From Diplocarpon mali (lineage: Eukaryota; Ascomycota; Leotiomycetes; Helotiales; Drepanopezizaceae), in NCBI GenBank assembly GCA_024741835.1, contig JAENRP010000570.1, positions 1-13,354 of the forward strand: a stretch of DNA of 13,354 nt. Direction: 5' to 3'. The notes under the pieces are model-generated. The model was given only the letters and a program-made list of their open reading frames with translations. It had not been told where the DNA came from and made no database searches. Both the position numbers and the translations under genes were made by a program. Within the stretch, counting starts at the first letter, position 1. Every line of letters begins with the position of its first letter. Shown here piece after piece: positions 8,036 through 13,354 of this stretch.

Positions 8036-9923
8036 CTAGACTTCTTTAAAGTAGTAAATATACTCTTTAAAGGTAAAGTAGCAATATAGCTAGATAACTC
8101 ACTTAGATAGAGACTGGTCATAGAGAATCTAGCTAACGCTACTACTAATAATATCGAGAACTTCTCAAAGGCTATAAACATTCAGTTCAAAAGTACATTA
8201 TAAGGTATACTAGGTTCAAATATCCAACTGGAGCTGCGTAACCTCTCCTAAGGCAAAGATAAGTCTCTATAATCATACTACTAATAAGCATAAGACCTTA
8301 TCACCAAATGCTATTACCGCAACCACCTACTACTAAGTATAAGCGATAAGCCACTTAGCGATATAAAAGCCTTCTTATTATCTAATATCGTTTTATCCTT
8401 TATCAAAGGCCTTGCATCAGCTAAGTTAAGGAGAAACCTTATCCTTAAAGATGATAATGCATACTATAGCCCATACAAGGTATATAATACCATCCTTAGC
8501 ACTAAGAATAATATAAAGAAGCTAAGAGATTACAAAGCTTAAGCTGCTAAGAAATAAGAGCTCGAATAATACCAAGCTATATATATATAAGGGAAATCCA
8601 TATTAGAATTACTAGTAGAACTCAGCATTGCAAATAGGCACCTATATCCATTATCTAGGCCTATTAAGTACCCTCTTATACCGTAGTCACTATATAGATA
8701 TACTAAGGAGGAGCCAAAAGCACTATCACACGCGTATAAATAGAAGCCTAACCATACCTACTAGCAATCTTAAAGCATATCCAACTAATAGCGATAGCCA
8801 TAAACTACTAGTAATTATATACAAAAGACCAATATACCTACGCAACCACTATACCAGGATCGTCGCAATGCACTACGTACTAGAACAGATATAAAACTAC
8901 TACGCTTATTATCTAATAACCCAATTATTAATAGCTTTAAGCCATATTCTAAAGACATAGGCCCTATTTGCTTCTATTATATAAATATAGGTCACTTTGC
9001 TATTAAGTACGATATAAGTACTACGCCAGTTGAGAAATAGGAATAAGAGTATGCCTAGGAGATCGTTAGCAACCTTATATTATATATAGCATTAGTAACT
9101 CCAGATGATTACCTCTAATGCTTAAGTAAATAGCAATACTCTTATACACTATTATAAGACTTTGCTCTATTAATAAGCCAAATATAGTCACTATCATATA
9201 TCCCTCCTATTATATAATCAGGTGGAAGATCAACTCCCTTATCTTCAAATGCCGCAATTAAGATCCTATTCGACTAGTTCAAGAGTGCTAGCTTCTTATT
9301 ATAAGCATTAAATCCCTTTATAAGATATAATACCTAAGGCAGATACTATACTAATATACTCTATAAGATTAAGCATAAATTAGCATTAAAAACGTATAAA
9401 GATCTGCCTCTAACCCTTAATACCTTAATCGACTTCTTAGAATTCCCTATACTTACTATAGATTCATTCTTATCTGAAAATGGCCTATTTAAAAAGAGGC
9501 ATATTAAGAGAGAGGATATTCTAAATAAGAAAGAGGAACCTACTACTAAGTTCACTAAGCCTAAGAAGCTAAGGAAGGCTAAGCAATCGCGCGAGATTAT
9601 TAGCAGGCTTAAAGACAGTCCTATTAACTTTATAAAGCTAGCTAAGAAGTTCAAGACTAAAGTCTCCTTACTTTAGCTATTTCAACTATTATCAAAAGTG
9701 ACCTTAGCATTTAAGGAACTATCGACTCGTCCTACCCTTAAGAAGATAAAGAAGATACTAGCAGAGAAGGCTGCCTAAAAGATAGCTAAAAGGATAGCAT
9801 AGGAATAATCATATTATACTAAGCTCGCCATATCTCCGACTGCCTTAGCAAGCCTAAAGACAGTTGCCCTATTAGTCAAGATAGTAGGAAAAGCTTTCTA
9901 AGTCCTAGCAATAGTATTAATAA
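8036..9923 (+). pseudogene. Partial gag (and possible pol start) of a second LTR retrotransposon with CCHC knuckle
   Basis: One plus frame (codon start 8039) is coherent from LTR border to LTR border, about 625 codons broken only by TAA/TAG. The N-terminal part is gag-like and helical (KAFLLSNIVLSFIKGL, KDDNAYYSPYKVYNTIL). A zinc knuckle at 8969-9010 reads CFYYINIGHFAIKY, which fits C-x2-C-x4-H-x4-C with the second and third Cys changed to Tyr (TAT/TAC from TGT/TGC). A Lys-rich region (about 9490-9650) and then LFQLLSKVTLAFKELSTR (about 9676-9730) follow. The end, KAF-x-VLAIVL, could be the start of a protease domain but this is weak. Both ends are cut by LTRs of the compact family, so start, stop and own LTRs are absent. 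It is a different gag from that of the flanking arms and carries no 23-bp motif. Confidence 0.7.
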
Positions 9924-10866
9924 TGTAGAGACCTGGAAGTGGAGGATCTTGTGATATAGGTCATATGGTCAGATGAGGAGCAAGAAAGGGGTATATATAA
10001 GACTACTATTATACTTAGAGATAGCGCGCAATGCTAACTACCTATTTTACTTCTAACTAGTGAATTATCTTAGTTCTTATCTTTAGAGAGCCTGCTTATA
10101 GTACTTCCTCCTTTTTGTCTTTAGTCTTTATATAGGCCTATTCTTATGTTATTCCTACTCCCTCTTATATTAGTGACCTACGCAGGGACGATTCCTTTAA
10201 GATTTTGTCTTTATATAACTTCTTCTTTTAATTCTCTTAATTCGCAGATAAGAGATCAACCTTTTGAAAACCTTTTAAAATAATAATCATTTAGTTATTT
10301 ATAACTATTAGTTGTTATTCTTCTATTATTGACCTTGCAATTACTTAGTTATTTAGAACTGTTGATTGCCACTCTTTACTATTAATAACTTTAGATTTTC
10401 CTATTTCGGCCCCTATTTTGCCTCCCCTACCTCTGATCCGATAAGCTTGAATTATTAGCTTATTAGTACGATTATTGGATTTCTAGCCTTTCTAATATAA
10501 AGAAGTTTAATTAGTTATAATAGCTACTTCAAATAATAGTAGTTTCGAGTATTTATATAATACTAAATGAAAGCTTTAATTAGGAGTATCTCTTTAGCTT
10601 TCTTAAAAAGCTAAATCGGATACTTCAGCTGCTTCTACTTAATAGAATCCTATTCTTTACTTTAGAAATAACCCTTAGGATATACTGATTTTAAGAACTA
10701 ATAGGAATTGTCTTAAAAGCTAAGATGAATCTTTCTTAGAAACTTTATCTTAGAAATTAGTCTTTGATTTAATAAACCTTTACTTACTGCTAGTGATTAT
10801 AGTACTCTTATTTACTACCTTGCACTTATTAAAGAAGTCTTGGCAAAGTATAAATAAACTTTCTAT
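9924..10866 (+). repeat. LTR copy of compact family, 943 bp, abutting the next LTR
   Basis: It starts TGTAGAGACCTGGAAG at 9924 and ends TTTCTAT at 10866, where the next LTR's TATAAAGACC (from TGTAGAGACC) begins. There is no internal sequence between the two LTRs. Upstream it interrupts the zinc-knuckle gag frame. It may be a solo LTR, or one LTR of a two-LTR junction. The five bases before it are AATAA. Confidence 0.8.
9992..10000 (+). promoter_or_regulatory. TATA-like element in LTR
   Basis: GGGGTATATATAAG lies 68 bases from the LTR start, matching the other family copies. Confidence 0.5.
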
Positions 10867-11789
10867 TATAAAGACCTGGAAGTAGAGGATCTTATAATAT
10901 AAGTCATATAGTTAGATGAGGATTAAGAAAGGGGTATATATAGGACTACTATTATACTTAAAGATAGCGCGCAATACTAACTACCTATTCTACCTCTAAC
11001 TAATGAATTGTCCTAGTTCTTATCTTTAGAGAGCCTGCTTATAGTGCTTCCTCCCTCTTTATCTTTAGTCTTTATATAGGCCTATTCTTATATTATCTCC
11101 TCCCTCTTATATTAGTGACCTATATAGGGACGATTCCTTTAAGATTTCGTCTTTATACAACTTCTCCTTTTAATTCTCTTAGTTCGCAAATAAGAGATTA
11201 ACCCTTTGAAAACCTCTTAAAATAACAATTATTCAGTTATTTATAATTATTAGTTATTATTCCTTTATTATCGACCTTGCAATTACTTAATTATTTAGAA
11301 CTATCGATTGCCACTCTTTATTATTAATAACCTTAGATTTTCCCTTTTCGGCTCTGCTTTAAAAACCCCTATTTTCCTCCTTAACTTTAAGGTTTTCGGA
11401 ATTTTCGGCTTCTTAATATAAAAAGTTTGGTAAACCTTATAATAGTAGTCTTAAATAGCAATGGTTTTAAGTACTTAAGTAATACTAAGTGCAAACTCTA
11501 ATTAAAAGTATCTCCTTAGAATCTTTAGAAATCCGAATCTAATAATTCAACTGCCTTAGCTTAATAGAACTTTGAAAACTGCCTTAGAATCGTCTTTAGA
11601 GACCCCTTTATTCTAAGGACTAATAGGAATTGTCTTAAAAGCTAAGATAAATCTTTTTTAAAAACTTTATCTTAGAAATTAGTCTTTAACTTAATAAACC
11701 TTTACTTACTACTAGTAATTGTAATACCCTTATTTGCTGCTTTATACCTATTAAAGAAGTCTTAGCAAAGTATAAATAAACTTTTTATA
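10867..11789 (+). repeat. 5' LTR of second compact element, 923 bp
   Basis: It begins TATAAAGACCTGGAAG (RIP form of TGTAGAGACC) immediately after the preceding LTR and ends TTTTTATA at 11789, followed by GAAACCGGATTTTC as in the other arm. It is homologous to 9924-10866 and, inverted, to 7081-8035; length differences come from small indels. Confidence 0.8.
10935..10942 (+). promoter_or_regulatory. TATA-like element in LTR
   Basis: GGGGTATATATAGG lies 68 bases from the LTR start, as in the sibling LTRs. Confidence 0.5.
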
Positions 11790-11803
11790 GAAACCGGATT
11801 TTC

Positions 11804-11826
11804 ACTCCTAGGCTAGGCCTACGAGT
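11804..11826 (+). repeat. 23-bp motif copy in 5' leader after LTR
   Basis: ACTCCTAGG...CTACGAGT sits 14 bases after the LTR end, the exact counterpart of 7044-7066. It carries one RIP-type change in the right arm (GCGAGT to ACGAGT) and one near the centre. Confidence 0.9.
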
Positions 11827-12773
11827 AGGAATATAAAAATACGATTTTATATAACTTAAGTTCTTTATCTTCCCCTTTGATAATTGCACTTGCTTTTTTA
11901 ATATTAATATTTAAAAATATCAATTTTAAACCTTTTACTAACCCTTTGCTTAAATCCTTTTAAGCTCGCCTTAATCACTTTAAGATTGACTCAGATTTTG
12001 AAAACTCTTTAAAATACCTTAGGCCTTATATTCAACCTGGCTCCCCCTTTCTTATTAAAATAAATAAAGCGATAATAGCTGCCTTTAAAGTTATTACTAA
12101 TCATTTTCCCCTTTCTAATTCTCCTAGTACTCCTTATTTCACTAGAGCTAATATTACTAATTTCCTTAAATAATATAAGGAGACTTATTATAATTTTAGC
12201 ATTAGATATAATAAGATAATCAATTGATTTCTTTACTATTATAATTAAATTAGTAAAGATATTATCAAATCTTTACTTAAGTAAAAGCTTTGTAAGTCTT
12301 AGGAACTACTTATTAAAGCTTTTAAAGCTGAATTTTAAGAATTTGATAGATAGTAGATTTGCAATACTTTAGCCTTTCTAAAGGAGTTTATTCTTATTAC
12401 TTATACTCTTAAGGAATTTAAAAACTACTATTAGACCTTTATTTAAGTATCGAATACTTTAATTAATTAAAAGATTCTTAGTAAAGTTGAAAGAGGATGC
12501 CTTTTCTTACTTAGATTGCCTATTAGCCTTTAAAATAAGATTATTAAACATTTTAAAGTTAATAAGCGGAATCTTATAATATACGCTTAATTTAAAGATT
12601 TCTTAACCTTTACCTTAAAATCAGACCTTAGTAAAAGGACTATTAAGGTAATAGAAAAAGAAAAAGAGCCTACCTCCTCCTTTATTAAAGATCTTAAAAG
12701 CCTAGTGCAAGAATATTCAAAGGCTTTAAAGGTTATTAAAAAGGCAAAGAGAAATTTAATAATGATTCCTTTT

Positions 12774-12796
12774 ACTTATAGTCCTGGCTTAAGAGT
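12774..12796 (-). repeat. 23-bp motif copy within gag frame
   Basis: Plus-strand ACTTATAGTCC...TTAAGAGT encodes T-Y-S-P-G-L-R-V in the gag frame. It is the counterpart of 6053-6075 in the other arm, in the same relative orientation. Confidence 0.85.
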
Positions 12797-13205
12797 GAAA
12801 TCTACCTTAAAAATCAAAGAACTTAAAGCTTAGTTTTCTAAACTCTATATCTAATGCTTAAAAACCTTAATTAAGGGCCTTTTTTAAGAAACTTAACGCG
12901 CCCTTTAGTTTGGAAATCGATAGGCTTTAAAAGGTAAAAACTAGTATATAAACTTTAAATACCTAAATCCAGCTTCCCTTAAGTTAAATAAGCGAGTTGC
13001 TACTTTAAAAAGGCTTAATAATCGAATATAGCTATATTAAAGAAATTCTTAAATTATTAGTCGAATTTTATATAAAGCTTTGATTCTCTTTAATAAGAAC
13101 GCCTTTTAAGTTAGTTAGGGTATATATACTTAGGATAACTTAAAATTATCTTTAAATTTTCTTTAAAATTGCGATTTAATAAGCTTTAATAACTTTAAGC
13201 TTTTG

Positions 13206-13228
13206 ACTCGCGGTCTTAGATTAAGAGT
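13206..13228 (-). repeat. 23-bp motif copy in gag C-terminal region
   Basis: ACTCGCGGTC...TTAAGAGT is the counterpart of 5627-5649, in the same relative orientation, more RIP-altered in its right half. Confidence 0.85.
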
Positions 13229-13329
13229 CGTATTACTAAAGGAGGAAAAGGAGTTTTATTATTTTTATTCGTTTACTATTATATCTTATCCCCTTTCTCC
13301 CTCTTCCTTTATATATTTCTTTAAAATCC

Positions 13330-13352
13330 ACTTATAAGCTTAACTTGCGAGT
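13330..13352 (+). repeat. 23-bp motif copy, inverted relative to its homologue
   Basis: ACTTATAAG...CTTGCGAGT follows TCTTTAAAATCC, the same flank as the homologous site at 5502-5524 in the other arm. There the motif reads ACTCGCGGG...CTATAAGT in element orientation. Left and right halves are thus swapped between the two copies, while the flank is unchanged. Confidence 0.8.
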
Positions 13353-13354
13353 TA

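Larger units (their letters stand above)
10867..13354 (+). mobile_element. Second compact-family LTR element, 3' end outside window
   Basis: A 923-bp LTR is followed by the same leader, motif and gag-like region as the minus-strand element at 5164-8035, in the opposite orientation. The two form inverted arms of about 2.5 kb. The 3' part and 3' LTR are beyond the window. RIP has struck the two copies at different positions, so comparing them restores much of the ancestral sequence. Confidence 0.7.
11835..13354 (+). pseudogene. Gag-like protein of second compact element, RIP-inactivated, 3' partial
   Basis: This is homologous to the minus-strand gag at 5502-7035, here in the plus frame with codon starts divisible by 3. 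It reads LNHFKIDSDFENSLKYLRPY, ITNFLK-x-YKETYYNF, NTLAFLKEF, KVERGCLFLLRLPISL, FKDFLTFTLKSDLSKRTI, then SLVQEYSKALKV and TYSPGLRVKS (motif at 12774). Stops are TAA/TAG except one TGA (12225-12227), where the other arm has CGA. No frameshift is obvious up to the window end. Like its sibling it shows no zinc knuckle and no pol domain. The start codon cannot be placed. Confidence 0.75.

Noticed and set aside
8628..8894. 88-codon plus-strand open stretch
   Set aside because: It is in a different frame from the continuous zinc-knuckle gag frame that spans 8039-9923.
9361..9654. 97-codon minus-strand open stretch
   Set aside because: It is antisense to the Lys-rich part of the gag frame, where few stop codons happen to fall; no domain is visible.
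1..13354. Ordinary host protein-coding gene
   Set aside because: Every coherent frame belongs to a retrotransposon or is broken by stops; none of the intact open stretches shows a host domain or plausible intron structure.

Overview
The window looks like repeat-rich, gene-free chromatin from a filamentous ascomycete fungus (Pezizomycotina). It is very AT-rich. TpA is heavily over-represented and CpA/TpG are scarce, which is the signature of repeat-induced point mutation (RIP). Every coding region I can recognise belongs to a retrotransposon. Each still reads in one frame over its whole length but is full of stop codons. Nearly all the stops are TAA or TAG where CAA, CAG or TGG is expected, with almost no frameshifts. 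I see no intact host gene, rRNA, tRNA or CRISPR array. The species cannot be named from this window.

Layout. 1-5163 (+): a Ty1/copia element. It has a 10-copy array of a 23-bp motif (162-631), a degenerate pol (about 651-3728: GAG-pre-integrase, integrase, reverse transcriptase, RNase H), three more motif copies (3743-3892), a ~900-bp stretch with a possible antisense reading frame, a polypurine tract, and a 307-bp 3' LTR (4857-5163) ending TGTAAT...ATTACA. 5164-8035 (-): a compact LTR element with a 5' LTR (7081-8035), a gag-like frame but no pol, and a 3' LTR cut to 143 bp (5164-5306) where the copia LTR begins. 8036-9923 (+): part of the gag, and perhaps the start of pol, of a second LTR retrotransposon, including a CCHC zinc knuckle. 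9924-13354 (+): two LTRs of the compact family joined end to end (9924-10866 and 10867-11789), followed by another copy of the gag-like internal region that runs off the window. The copies at 5502-8035 and 10867-13354 form a ~2.5-kb inverted repeat around the 8036-9923 segment.

Inferred history: the zinc-knuckle gag element came first. Copies of the compact family then flanked or entered it in opposite orientations, the copia element inserted into one of their LTRs, and RIP degraded the whole nest.

The least ordinary feature is a dispersed, near-palindromic motif of exactly 23 bp. I count 21 copies. Ten lie in an array spaced by multiples of three and in frame with copia pol. Others lie in gag frames, where the motif encodes a T-x-x-P-G-L-x-V peptide in either orientation. 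At one homologous site in the two arms it sits in opposite orientations. I do not recognise this as a named element.
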